Part shown: positions 9,001 through 16,788 of the stretch, one piece after another
Position numbering within the stretch: the stretch's first letter is position 1
How the letters are laid out: each line of letters starts with the position of its first letter
NCBI GenBank assembly: GCA_030950905.1
Contig: JAUZQQ010000009.1
Span: 1 to 42,992 of the forward strand
Direction: 5' to 3'
DNA from: Mariprofundaceae bacterium
Lineage (GTDB): Bacteria; Pseudomonadota; Zetaproteobacteria; Mariprofundales; Mariprofundaceae
Length of the DNA: 42,992 nucleotides
The notes under the pieces: model-generated
Databases searched by the model: none
What the model saw: only the letters and a program-made list of their open reading frames with translations
Told to the model about the DNA's origin: nothing
Program-made: the position numbers and the translations under genes

Positions 9001-11271
9001 TTAGCCAGACTTTGCTTTATGCCTTGCTGCGGCGATGGCGGCAATATTGAGCATATCATCGGCACTTGCATCGGTATGCATGACATGAACTTGTTGGGGT
9101 AAACCCAGCAACACAGGCCCAATGGCCGTGCCTGCGCCAAGTTGATCGAGCAATTTGTAAGCGATATTGCCAGCTTGCATGGTAGGGAATATTAATACGT
9201 TGGCGGGGCTTTTAAGATGGCTAAAGGGGTAGCGGCGGAGAATCGCGGCATTTAATGCGGTATCAGCTTGCATCTCGCCATCCACTTCCAATTGCGGGTG
9301 GTCACGATGCAAAATTTTAACCGCATCGGCAACGACCCGTGAGCCTGTATGTTGGCTGCTGCCAAAGTTAGAAAAAGACAACATAGCAACCCGTGCTGGG
9401 CATCCCAATGATTTTGCCGCTTCTGCTGTTAATACAGCCAAATTGGCCAGCTCTTTGGCATCCATATCCACATTGACAGTGCAATCAGCAAAAAAGTAGG
9501 CTTGGTCTTCCATCATCATCACATACATGCCATACACGTGGTAGTGTTTGCCTGATTTATCGTGCCCCAAAACCTTAAGAATAGGGCTTAACGTATCGGT
9601 GTAATGCGTCGTTCGCCCAGAAATCATGCCATCTGCAAAACCTTGGCGCACCATCACAGCCCCCAAAACATTGGGGTTGTGACGCAAGGTGTTTAAAGCA
9701 TTTTCACGCAATACACCTTGGCGTTTGCGATCAAAATACCAAGCGTCGGCAAAACTTTCAAGCTTTGCACGTTCTTGTTTGGGGTCAAGTATATGAACAC
9801 CATCAAGCACGACACCAGCTTCCGCAGCCAAGGTATGAATCGTATGACTATCACCGATAAGCGTTGGCATGGCGATGCCTTCGTCGCGCATCATGGCTGC
9901 GGCGCGAATGGTGATGGTATCTTCACCTTCGGGCAAAACCAAACGCAAAGGGTTGTGTTTTGCTTTTTGTATCACCATACGCATAAATGCACGGGATTGA
10001 TCAATACGCCCACGCAATGATTCGGCATAGGCAGAAAGATCAGTGATCGGGTTGCGGGCAACACCTGTGCTGGTCGCCGCTTTGGCAACCGCTGTTGGCA
10101 CAACTTCAATCAAGCGTGGGTCAAAAGGTTTGGGTAAAATATAATGAGGGCCAAAACGCAATTGTGTTTCGCCGTATACCTCAAGTACCGAGTCGGGCAC
10201 ATCTTGCCGTGCCAATTCTGCCAAAGCGTAAACTGCGGCAAGTTTCATCTCTTCGTTAAAGGTGGTCGCACGGGCATCCAATGCACCACGGAACAAAAAA
10301 GGAAAACCCAGTACATTATTGACTTGATTGGGGTGGTCAGAACGCCCCGTAGCCATGATAAGATCGTGGCGGGTGCGCATGGCAACATCATAAGGAATTT
10401 CGGGGGTGGGGTTGGCCATGGCAAACACCACAGGGCGTTCAGCCATGCTCAGCAACATTTCTGGTGAAACCATATTGCCTTGCGAAAGTCCGACAAACAC
10501 ATCTGCCCCAACCATCGCTTCTGCCAATGTTCGTTCCGTGTGCGCGCCTGCAAAATAAGCCTTGTGCGGAGGGAAGTCATCGTCACGGCCTTCGTAAATA
10601 ACGCCCTTGCGATCAAGAAACAAAATATTTTGGCGGGGAACCCCTAATTGTTCGATCAATTTCATGCAGGCAAAGCCTGCTGCTCCTGCACCAAGGCAAA
10701 CCACTTTTACCGTTTCAATGGCCTTGTCTTGTAGCTTCAGGGCATTGATAAAAGCAGCGCCCATGATTACCGCCGTTCCATGTTGGTCATCGTGCAACAC
10801 AGGAATATTGACCCGCTTTTTTAATTCTTCTTCGATAATAAAACATTCAGGTGCTTTAATATCTTCTAAATTAATGCCGCCAAAAGTTGGCTCCATGCGG
10901 GCAATGGTTTCAACCAAGGCCATCGGGTCTTTTTCATCCAGCTCAATATCAAATACATCAATATCGGCAAAACGCTTGAACAATACAGCCTTGCCTTCCA
11001 TCACAGGTTTGCCAGCCAATGCACCAATATCACCAAGCCCCAGTACCGCCGTGCCATTGGTGATAACCCCGACCAAGTTGGCGCGTACTGTGTATTCATC
11101 GGCTTTGGCGGGGTCTTTGGCAATAGCAAGGCAAGGGGCGGCAACACCAGGGGTGTATGCCAAAGATAAATCACGTTGGGTAACACAAGGCTTGCTGGCG
11201 CGCACTGTGATTTTGCCAGGGCTGGGTTTGCTGTGGTAGTCAAATGCGTCTTGATCGGTGATGCTGCTCAT
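9001..11271 (-). CDS. maeB: NADP-dependent malic enzyme with phosphotransacetylase-like C-terminal domain
   Basis: This 756-residue protein has the two-part MaeB architecture. Residues 1 to about 430 are the malic enzyme, with SLAYTPGVAAPCLAI, LHDDQHGTAVIMGAA and the Rossmann motif GAGAAGFACMKL. Residues from about 430 on form a phosphotransacetylase-like domain (LVLPEGEDTITIRAA, VMVRQGFADGMISG). It decarboxylates malate to pyruvate with NADP, supplying NADPH and pyruvate. In E. coli MaeB the C-terminal domain is thought to be regulatory (acetyl-CoA response) rather than catalytic. The ATG has AGGG about eight bases upstream. The gene begins only 24 bases after the encoded CCA of tRNA-Arg, so it may be transcribed from the tRNA promoter. 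Confidence 0.97.
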   Translation of the reverse strand: MSSITDQDAFDYHSKPSPGKITVRASKPCVTQRDLSLAYTPGVAAPCLAIAKDPAKADEYTVRANLVGVITNGTAVLGLGDIGALAGKPVMEGKAVLFKRFADIDVFDIELDEKDPMALVETIARMEPTFGGINLEDIKAPECFIIEEELKKRVNIPVLHDDQHGTAVIMGAAFINALKLQDKAIETVKVVCLGAGAAGFACMKLIEQLGVPRQNILFLDRKGVIYEGRDDDFPPHKAYFAGAHTERTLAEAMVGADVFVGLSQGNMVSPEMLLSMAERPVVFAMANPTPEIPYDVAMRTRHDLIMATGRSDHPNQVNNVLGFPFLFRGALDARATTFNEEMKLAAVYALAELARQDVPDSVLEVYGETQLRFGPHYILPKPFDPRLIEVVPTAVAKAATSTGVARNPITDLSAYAESLRGRIDQSRAFMRMVIQKAKHNPLRLVLPEGEDTITIRAAAMMRDEGIAMPTLIGDSHTIHTLAAEAGVVLDGVHILDPKQERAKLESFADAWYFDRKRQGVLRENALNTLRHNPNVLGAVMVRQGFADGMISGRTTHYTDTLSPILKVLGHDKSGKHYHVYGMYVMMMEDQAYFFADCTVNVDMDAKELANLAVLTAEAAKSLGCPARVAMLSFSNFGSSQHTGSRVVADAVKILHRDHPQLEVDGEMQADTALNAAILRRYPFSHLKSPANVLIFPTMQAGNIAYKLLDQLGAGTAIGPVLLGLPQQVHVMHTDASADDMLNIAAIAAARHKAKSG

Positions 11272-11295
11272 GTCGTTGCCCTATTGCCTTATTGA

Positions 11296-11372
11296 TGGTG
11301 CCCTCGACAGGGTTCGAACCTGTGGCCTGCCGCTTAGGAGGCGGCCGCTCTATCCAGCTGAGCTACGGGGGC
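11296..11372 (-). tRNA. tRNA-Arg (anticodon CCT)
   Basis: A 77-nt cloverleaf is readable on the minus strand. The acceptor strands are GCCCCCG and CGAGGGC, with a single C-A mismatch. The D arm begins TAGCTCAGCTGGATAGAGC. The anticodon stem GCCGC/GCGGC encloses loop CTCCTAA, and the T arm is ACAGG-TTCGAAC-CCTGT. A73 and an encoded CCA follow. The CCT anticodon reads AGG arginine codons. It lies head to tail with maeB. Confidence 0.97.
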
Positions 11373-11388
11373 ACTGTGAACGGTGCAA

Positions 11389-11394
11389 AGTATA
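11389..11394 (-). promoter_or_regulatory. Candidate -10 element for tRNA-Arg
   Basis: TATACT on the minus strand, ending about 16 bases before the mature tRNA 5' end, which places the transcription start near 11382. No convincing -35 hexamer is seen. Confidence 0.4.
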
Positions 11395-11469
11395 GCGAAC
11401 GATTGCATGGGCGCATCTGTTGTGACTTTTTGAGAGATTGTAGATCACCTTGTATTTTAAATATATGAT

Positions 11470-11475
11470 TATAAT
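11470..11475 (+). promoter_or_regulatory. Perfect -10 hexamer just ahead of the histidine kinase gene
   Basis: TATAAT lies only 8 bases before the ATG at 11484, with TTGTAT-like bases about 14 bases further upstream. Transcription would start at or next to the ATG, and no Shine-Dalgarno sequence is present, so the mRNA may be leaderless. Confidence 0.4.
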
Positions 11476-11483
11476 CTACCGGC

Positions 11484-13265
11484 ATGCAGCCTTCTTATTA
11501 TTATAATAGCCCTGTTCGTTTGTTGGCATTGATCGTTACCATACTCTTTGTTATTGAACTCTCTTTAATGCTTATTATGGGGCAGTGGGACATTAAACCA
11601 TGGTATTTTGATCTGATCGATGCTTGCATGCTAGCTTTCTTATTAACACCAACCTTGTACTTTCTTGCTATTCGCCCTTTGATGCAACAAAAAGAACAAA
11701 TTGAGGCTGATGAAGCAAGTTTCCGAAAAATGGCAGAGCATATCCCCGATGGATTGATCAGCATTAATGCAAAAGGCATTATCCAACAAACAAACCCTGC
11801 GCTGTTAAAAATATTTGGCTATGATTTGGATGACTTATTGGGAACGAATGTTTCATGCCTCATGCCTACGCCCTATTCAGAAGAGCATGATGGTTACCTT
11901 CAACATTTTTTAAAGACGAATGAACAGCATGTGATTGGGTGTTTGCGTGAAATTGAAGGACGTTGTAAAAATGGTGATATTATTGATATAGAATTACAGG
12001 TATCCAATGTATCGGTTGGGCAACATTATTTATTTGTTGGTTTGATACGCGACATCAGCCAGCGTAAAAAAATGGATGAAGAGCGTCAAGTCATGCGAAA
12101 ACGGGCAGAAGGCGCCCAGCGGCTGGAGTCGTTGGGGGTATTAGCAGGCGGTGTTGCCCATGACTTTAATAATATTTTAAGCAGCATCATGGGCAATGCT
12201 TCGGTAGCGCAAATGCAACTGCAAGGCAATGAGCCGCTTTGTAAAATGATGCGTAACATTGAGGATTCGTCTGTTCGTGCATCTGATCTATGCAAACAAA
12301 TGCTGGCTTATGCAGGCAAAGGCCGTTTTGTTGTTTCGGAGTGTGATGTCTCAGAAATTGTGCGCAGCATACATACATTAATAACGTCTTCTACCCCCAA
12401 TCATATTAAACTTGCGTTTGATTTAAAGCCAGACTTACCCAAGCTAAAGGCTGATGCCAGCCAATTGCAACAGGTGATCATGAACCTATACCTGAATGCG
12501 GTAGAGGCGCTGGAAAACAATACAAGCCATGCTTGTGTTCGCATTAGCACAGGTTGCCTAACTTTAAATGAGGCGGCATTGGAAGACTGCATTGCCTTTG
12601 AACAAGGAAACGTACAGCCCAAGCAAGGGCGTTATATTTTTATTGCCATAGAAGACAATGGTGGCGGTATTCATCCATCGATCATCCATAAAATATTCAA
12701 CCCTTTTTTCACCACCCACTTTGCGGGTCGAGGCCTTGGTCTTAGTGCCAGTTTGGGTATTATGCGTAGCCAAGGTGGGGTGATGCAATGTGACAATAAA
12801 GTGGGAGAAGGCATAACCATGCGTGCCTTTTTTCCTGTGGTTAAACCCCAAGCACAAGCGTTAAGCAAGCTGGGTTGGATCTTGGTGGCGGATAATGATG
12901 CATCCAGCATTCACAGCATTGTAAGCATTCTTGATACATTAGGCTTAAAAAGCATAACCGCGAGCAATGGTGAAGATGCGCGCCAGTTGTTTCACGAACA
13001 TGAACAACACATTGGGCTGCTTGTATTAAAAATGCGTTTGTTAAAATCAAATGGCGTAGAATGCTTGCGCAGTATGCGCCAACAAAAACCAACGGTACAA
13101 GCCATTTTAATTTCGAGCTACGATGAAGCAAAAGGTAACAGTCGATTGGCGCATGACGAGGGGGCTTATTTTTTACTAAAACCAATCAATCAAGAAAAAC
13201 TTGTCAACATGTTGCATACTGTTTTGTTGGCTTCTTACAAAAAATTAAAAGAAATGCGAAAATAA
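11484..13265 (+). CDS. Membrane-bound hybrid histidine kinase (PAS-HisKA-HATPase-degenerate REC)
   Basis: A 593-residue sensor. Two membrane segments (about 10-33 and 45-65) precede a FixL-type PAS domain (about 78-195, with FRKMAEHIPDGLISI and GLIRDISQRK). A dimerisation domain carries the phospho-His H226 in AGGVAHDFNNIL. The ATPase domain has N338 (N box), DNGGG at 391-395 and GRGLGL at 415-420, so kinase chemistry looks intact. The C-terminal receiver domain (464-585) keeps the acidic pair at 470/472 and K566. However, the expected phospho-acceptor Asp is K516 (LLVLKMRLL), so it should not be phosphorylated. No response regulator is encoded nearby. The -10 box lies 8 bases before the ATG and no ribosome binding site is seen. 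The sensed signal is unknown. Confidence 0.9.
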   Translation: MQPSYYYNSPVRLLALIVTILFVIELSLMLIMGQWDIKPWYFDLIDACMLAFLLTPTLYFLAIRPLMQQKEQIEADEASFRKMAEHIPDGLISINAKGIIQQTNPALLKIFGYDLDDLLGTNVSCLMPTPYSEEHDGYLQHFLKTNEQHVIGCLREIEGRCKNGDIIDIELQVSNVSVGQHYLFVGLIRDISQRKKMDEERQVMRKRAEGAQRLESLGVLAGGVAHDFNNILSSIMGNASVAQMQLQGNEPLCKMMRNIEDSSVRASDLCKQMLAYAGKGRFVVSECDVSEIVRSIHTLITSSTPNHIKLAFDLKPDLPKLKADASQLQQVIMNLYLNAVEALENNTSHACVRISTGCLTLNEAALEDCIAFEQGNVQPKQGRYIFIAIEDNGGGIHPSIIHKIFNPFFTTHFAGRGLGLSASLGIMRSQGGVMQCDNKVGEGITMRAFFPVVKPQAQALSKLGWILVADNDASSIHSIVSILDTLGLKSITASNGEDARQLFHEHEQHIGLLVLKMRLLKSNGVECLRSMRQQKPTVQAILISSYDEAKGNSRLAHDEGAYFLLKPINQEKLVNMLHTVLLASYKKLKEMRK

Positions 13266-13290
13266 AACGCCCGTATTTCAGCGGGAATTG

Positions 13291-13296
13291 AGGAGG
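13291..13296 (+). promoter_or_regulatory. Strong Shine-Dalgarno for the Bro-N/DinD-like gene
   Basis: AGGAGG four bases before the ATG at 13301; it fixes the start and is stronger than most ribosome binding sites in the window. Confidence 0.6.
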
Positions 13297-13300
13297 TAAT

Positions 13301-14119
13301 ATGGATCAAAAAAATAAAATTCAACTGTTTCAAGACCAAGCTATCAGAACCCACTGGGATGAAAATAAGGAAGTTTGGTATTTTTCTGTTCAGGATATAG
13401 TGCAAGTATTATCAGAAAGTAAAGATACAAAACAATATATTAAAAAAATGAAATCTCGTGATTCTGAGTTAAATAGCAACTGGGGTACAATTTGTACCCT
13501 GGTTAAAATGATTGCAGAAGATGGTAAATTTAGAAACATACAAGCATCAGATACAGAAGGAATTTTTCGCATAATTCAATCAATTCCATCACCGAAAGCA
13601 GAACCCTTTAAACGGTGGCTGGCAAAAGTGGGGGCAGAAAGAATTGAAGAAACCGAAGATCCTGAACTCGCTTTTGACAGGGCAATGGCAACTTATTTGA
13701 AAAAAGGCTATTCTAAAGATTGGATTAATCAACGTCTAAAAAGTATAGAAGTTAGAAAAGGGCTAACCGATGAATGGCAAGAAAGAGGCGTTAAAGAAGG
13801 TTTAGAATATGCCATTTTAACCAATGAAATTACCCAAGCATGGGCGGATAAATCAGTAAAAGATTACAAAAAACTCAAAGGGCTGAAAAAAGAGAGTCTG
13901 CGAGATAATATGTCCAACCTTGAATTGGTGCTAAATATGTTAGCCGAAGTCTCCACCACTGAAATATCCAAACAACAACAGCCCGGTAGTCTGGAGGAAA
14001 ACAAAAACGTGGCGCGCAAAGGCGGCACAGTGGCTAAAAAAGCACGGGTCGAGATTGAAAAGCAGACGGGTAAGCCGGTTCTTAGCAATCAAAATACAAA
14101 AAAAATATCGGGTGATTAA
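13301..14119 (+). CDS. Bro-N domain protein with DinD-like C-terminus
   Basis: A 272-residue protein. Residues 5-115 resemble the Bro-N domain of phage antirepressors (WYFSVQDIVQVLSESKDTKQYIKKMK, then FRIIQSIPSPKAEPFKRWLAKVG). The C-terminal half (about 140-272) resembles the DNA-damage-inducible DinD group (LKGLKKESLRDNMSNLELVL and VARKGGTVAKKARVEIEKQTG). DinD in E. coli is LexA-regulated and affects RecA filaments; whether that role holds here is unknown. No LexA-type operator was recognised in the short upstream gap. The gene is inserted between a kinase and ggt, in an AT-richer stretch, and no integrase or other phage gene adjoins it. It may be a stand-alone acquired gene or a remnant. 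Confidence 0.8.
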   Translation: MDQKNKIQLFQDQAIRTHWDENKEVWYFSVQDIVQVLSESKDTKQYIKKMKSRDSELNSNWGTICTLVKMIAEDGKFRNIQASDTEGIFRIIQSIPSPKAEPFKRWLAKVGAERIEETEDPELAFDRAMATYLKKGYSKDWINQRLKSIEVRKGLTDEWQERGVKEGLEYAILTNEITQAWADKSVKDYKKLKGLKKESLRDNMSNLELVLNMLAEVSTTEISKQQQPGSLEENKNVARKGGTVAKKARVEIEKQTGKPVLSNQNTKKISGD

Positions 14120-14122
14120 GAA

Positions 14123-15775
14123 ATGAATCAATACCTTCGTTACATGTTTGTTGTTGGCATGTTTTTTTATTTTATTGCGCCAATGTATGCCGCAGCATCT
14201 GCATTTAAACCGTTGCAGGCAGTTATTGTTGCCGCTGAGGCGGATGCTGCCAAGGCTGGCGAGCGTATGTTGCAACAGGGCGGCAATGCTTTTGATGCGG
14301 CTGCTGCCGTAGCCCTTGCGTTGGGCGTTGTTGAACCTGGCTCGTCGGGTATTGGTGGTGGTGGGTTTTTCTTGCTTTATCTTGCCAAAGAAAAACGTGT
14401 GATCATGCTTGATGCCCGTGAGACATCACCAAAATTGGCAGGGCATGGTGAAATTTATGACCATTACTCCAGCATTGATGGCGCGCAGTCAGCGGGTGTA
14501 CCGGGTTTATTGGCTGGCATTGATCACCTTGTCCAGCATTATGGTGTGTTGTCACGACAGGCAATCAGTACGCCCGCTATAACATTGGCTAAAAATGGTT
14601 TTATACCCAACAAACGATTGCTTCGCATGCTAAAATGGCGAAATAAAGCATTTAACGCCGAAGCGAGAAAAATATTTTTACCCCAAAAAGGGCGTGTTCA
14701 CCAATGGGTATTGGCACGGACACTTACACGTTACGCCAAACTGGGGGTGGATGATTTTTACCGTGGCGAAACGGCAAAAAATCTGGTCGCAGATATGCGC
14801 CGTGATGGGGGTTTGATTCGTGCTGATGATCTTGCGGCTTACCAAGCCATCGAACGTGAACCTATTACCATCAACTGGCATGGTTACCGCATTGTATCGG
14901 TCAACTTGCCTTCTTCAGGTGGCATGGTGTTGGCGGAGGTTTTGGGCATATTAAAAAATGATGATCTGTCCAGTATGCCCGCGTTGACACAAAAGAAACT
15001 GTTGATTGAGTCCATGCGGCGTGCCTACAAAGACCGCAACGAAAATTTGGGCGATCGAGACTTTGTAAGCATTCCAGACTTGTTAAAAGACAAGTACTTA
15101 GAAGCCTTGCGGCAAAGCATTGATAGCAACAAGGCAACCCCGAGCAGCAGCTTGGGAAACCAACAAGAACCTGCGGGTGCAGGGCGTGATACCACCCATT
15201 TTTCAATCATCGACCAAGATGGTAATATGGTGGTTGCCACATTATCAATCAATTACCCATTTGGTTCGGCTTATGTTTCACCAGCAACGGGTATTCTTTT
15301 GAATGACGAAATGGATGATTTTGCGACCCGCCCCAATCAGCCCAATGCCTATGGTCTGGTGCAAGGCAAGGCCAACGCTGTTGCGCCAGGAAAACGCATG
15401 TTATCATCTATGACACCAACCCTTGTGTTTGGCTCTGGGCGTATATTTTTACTTGGAACACCCGGCGGCTCGCGGATTATTAGCATGGTATTGTTGGCTT
15501 CGATGGGCTTTATGTTAAACGATTATTCCAGCGAAGAATGGGTGCAATCGCCCCGTTACCATCACCAATTTTTACCTGATGTTATACAATACGAACAAGG
15601 TGCGTTTTCTGATCAAGAAAGAAAGACTTTAACCGCGCAAGGTTATACATTTAAAAAAGTGCGTGATTATGGTAATATGCAAGCTATTGTTTGCGATAAG
15701 GAAACACGTTCATGCCATGGTATTAGCGATCACCGTGGCAACGGTATTGTGCTTCAAGTGCCGATGGGTAAGTGA
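14123..15775 (+). CDS. ggt: Gamma-glutamyltransferase (periplasmic)
   Basis: A 550-residue precursor of GGT, which cleaves the gamma-glutamyl bond of glutathione and is made as a proenzyme that cuts itself. A signal peptide spans about residues 1-25 (ending YAAASA). The substrate-binding Arg is likely R99 in LDARETSP, and the PSSGG motif lies at 263-267. Autoprocessing should occur before T357 of DTTHFSIID, the N-terminal nucleophile of the small subunit, matching TTHYS in E. coli. Downstream GILLNDEMDDF is family-typical. The gene starts three bases after the Bro-N/DinD-like gene, so the two may be cotranscribed although functionally unrelated. Confidence 0.96.
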   Translation: MNQYLRYMFVVGMFFYFIAPMYAAASAFKPLQAVIVAAEADAAKAGERMLQQGGNAFDAAAAVALALGVVEPGSSGIGGGGFFLLYLAKEKRVIMLDARETSPKLAGHGEIYDHYSSIDGAQSAGVPGLLAGIDHLVQHYGVLSRQAISTPAITLAKNGFIPNKRLLRMLKWRNKAFNAEARKIFLPQKGRVHQWVLARTLTRYAKLGVDDFYRGETAKNLVADMRRDGGLIRADDLAAYQAIEREPITINWHGYRIVSVNLPSSGGMVLAEVLGILKNDDLSSMPALTQKKLLIESMRRAYKDRNENLGDRDFVSIPDLLKDKYLEALRQSIDSNKATPSSSLGNQQEPAGAGRDTTHFSIIDQDGNMVVATLSINYPFGSAYVSPATGILLNDEMDDFATRPNQPNAYGLVQGKANAVAPGKRMLSSMTPTLVFGSGRIFLLGTPGGSRIISMVLLASMGFMLNDYSSEEWVQSPRYHHQFLPDVIQYEQGAFSDQERKTLTAQGYTFKKVRDYGNMQAIVCDKETRSCHGISDHRGNGIVLQVPMGK

Positions 15776-15819
15776 CTACAATGAAGCAACGTATAAAAAA
15801 TATTAGGGGTAGTAATTAC

Positions 15820-16680
15820 ATGAATAAATTAATGATTTTGATGGTCATGGTAGGGGTGGTTTTTTTGTTTTCCAGTGCCAACACGGCTGAAGCCAAACGC
15901 TTTGGTGGTGGTTCTAGTTTTGGTAAACAGCGCAGCGCACCCAGCAAGCAACCAGCCCTGAACCAACGAACAACGCCGGCGCAGTCGGCCGCGCCACAGC
16001 GTGGTTCTGCCCGCTCTGGCATGATGGGTATGTTGGGCGGACTGGCCATAGGTGGTTTGTTGGGTGCTATGTTTTTTGGTGGTGGCTTTGAAGGTATTAA
16101 TTTTTTTGATCTGGCAATTATTGGACTGATTGGCTTCGGTATTTTTGTATTTATGCGAGGGCGTGCCAGAGCAGCCACGCAACAAGATTATGCCTACACG
16201 GGTGGCGCAGGTGACGAGGCAATTCCACAGCATGAAACACAAGATAGGTCATCAAATAAACATGACTTTTCTCATGCTACAGCACGCCCTGATATTGACG
16301 AGAAACATTTCTTACAAGCAGCAAAAACTATTTTTATGCGGATGCAACAGGCTTGGGATGAACACAACACAACAGATATTGAACAATTTTGCACCGCTGA
16401 AGTTGCAGCAAAAGTAACCGCCGATATGCAGGCCGATGCTCACCGCCATAAAACAGAGGTCGCCATGCTCGATGCGCGCTTGGTCGATGCTTGGTTAGAA
16501 TCAGATCAAGACTGGGTATCGGTTCACTTCACGGTCATGATGAAAGAAGAAACCTTGTTGGAAAATACGGAATCGGTTCAAGAATCATCATCAGAAGTTA
16601 ATGAAATATGGACATTTTCTCATGACCCTTCTGGCGAAGACCCAACGTGGTATTTGGCTGGTATTCAACAACAATCCTAA
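15820..16680 (+). CDS. Tim44-like domain membrane protein
   Basis: Starting at the ATG preceded by AGGGG, the product has 286 residues; the open frame extends 16 codons further back without similarity. Residues 1-25 form a signal peptide or first membrane anchor. A Ser/Gln/Pro-rich stretch (27-66) is followed by hydrophobic segments at about 68-88 and 95-113, the second containing GINFFDLAIIGLIGFGIFVF. The C-terminal domain (about 150-286) has the Tim44-like pattern IFMRMQQAWDEHNTTDIEQF and ends EIWTFSHDP...WYLAGIQQ, the usual close of this family. Bacterial members are inner-membrane proteins of unsettled function. It follows ggt at once and precedes carB with about 108 noncoding bases. Confidence 0.88.
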   Translation: MNKLMILMVMVGVVFLFSSANTAEAKRFGGGSSFGKQRSAPSKQPALNQRTTPAQSAAPQRGSARSGMMGMLGGLAIGGLLGAMFFGGGFEGINFFDLAIIGLIGFGIFVFMRGRARAATQQDYAYTGGAGDEAIPQHETQDRSSNKHDFSHATARPDIDEKHFLQAAKTIFMRMQQAWDEHNTTDIEQFCTAEVAAKVTADMQADAHRHKTEVAMLDARLVDAWLESDQDWVSVHFTVMMKEETLLENTESVQESSSEVNEIWTFSHDPSGEDPTWYLAGIQQQS

Positions 16681-16788
16681 GAAACATCCACAAAACAAGC
16701 TACGCCTTTCTATTTTTCAACATCCTTCTTAGGGTTCGCAGTATAAACTTTAACTTATTTACGTTTTTAACTTCGGAGTTTTCCTGCT

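Noticed and set aside
11296-11372. tRNA-Arg as attachment site of a mobile element that brought in the Bro-N/DinD-like gene
   Set aside because: No integrase, no repeated tRNA 3' end nearby, and an ordinary kinase gene lies between.
13266-13285. CCCG...CGGG hairpin after the histidine kinase gene as a terminator
   Set aside because: Only four base pairs and no U-tract.
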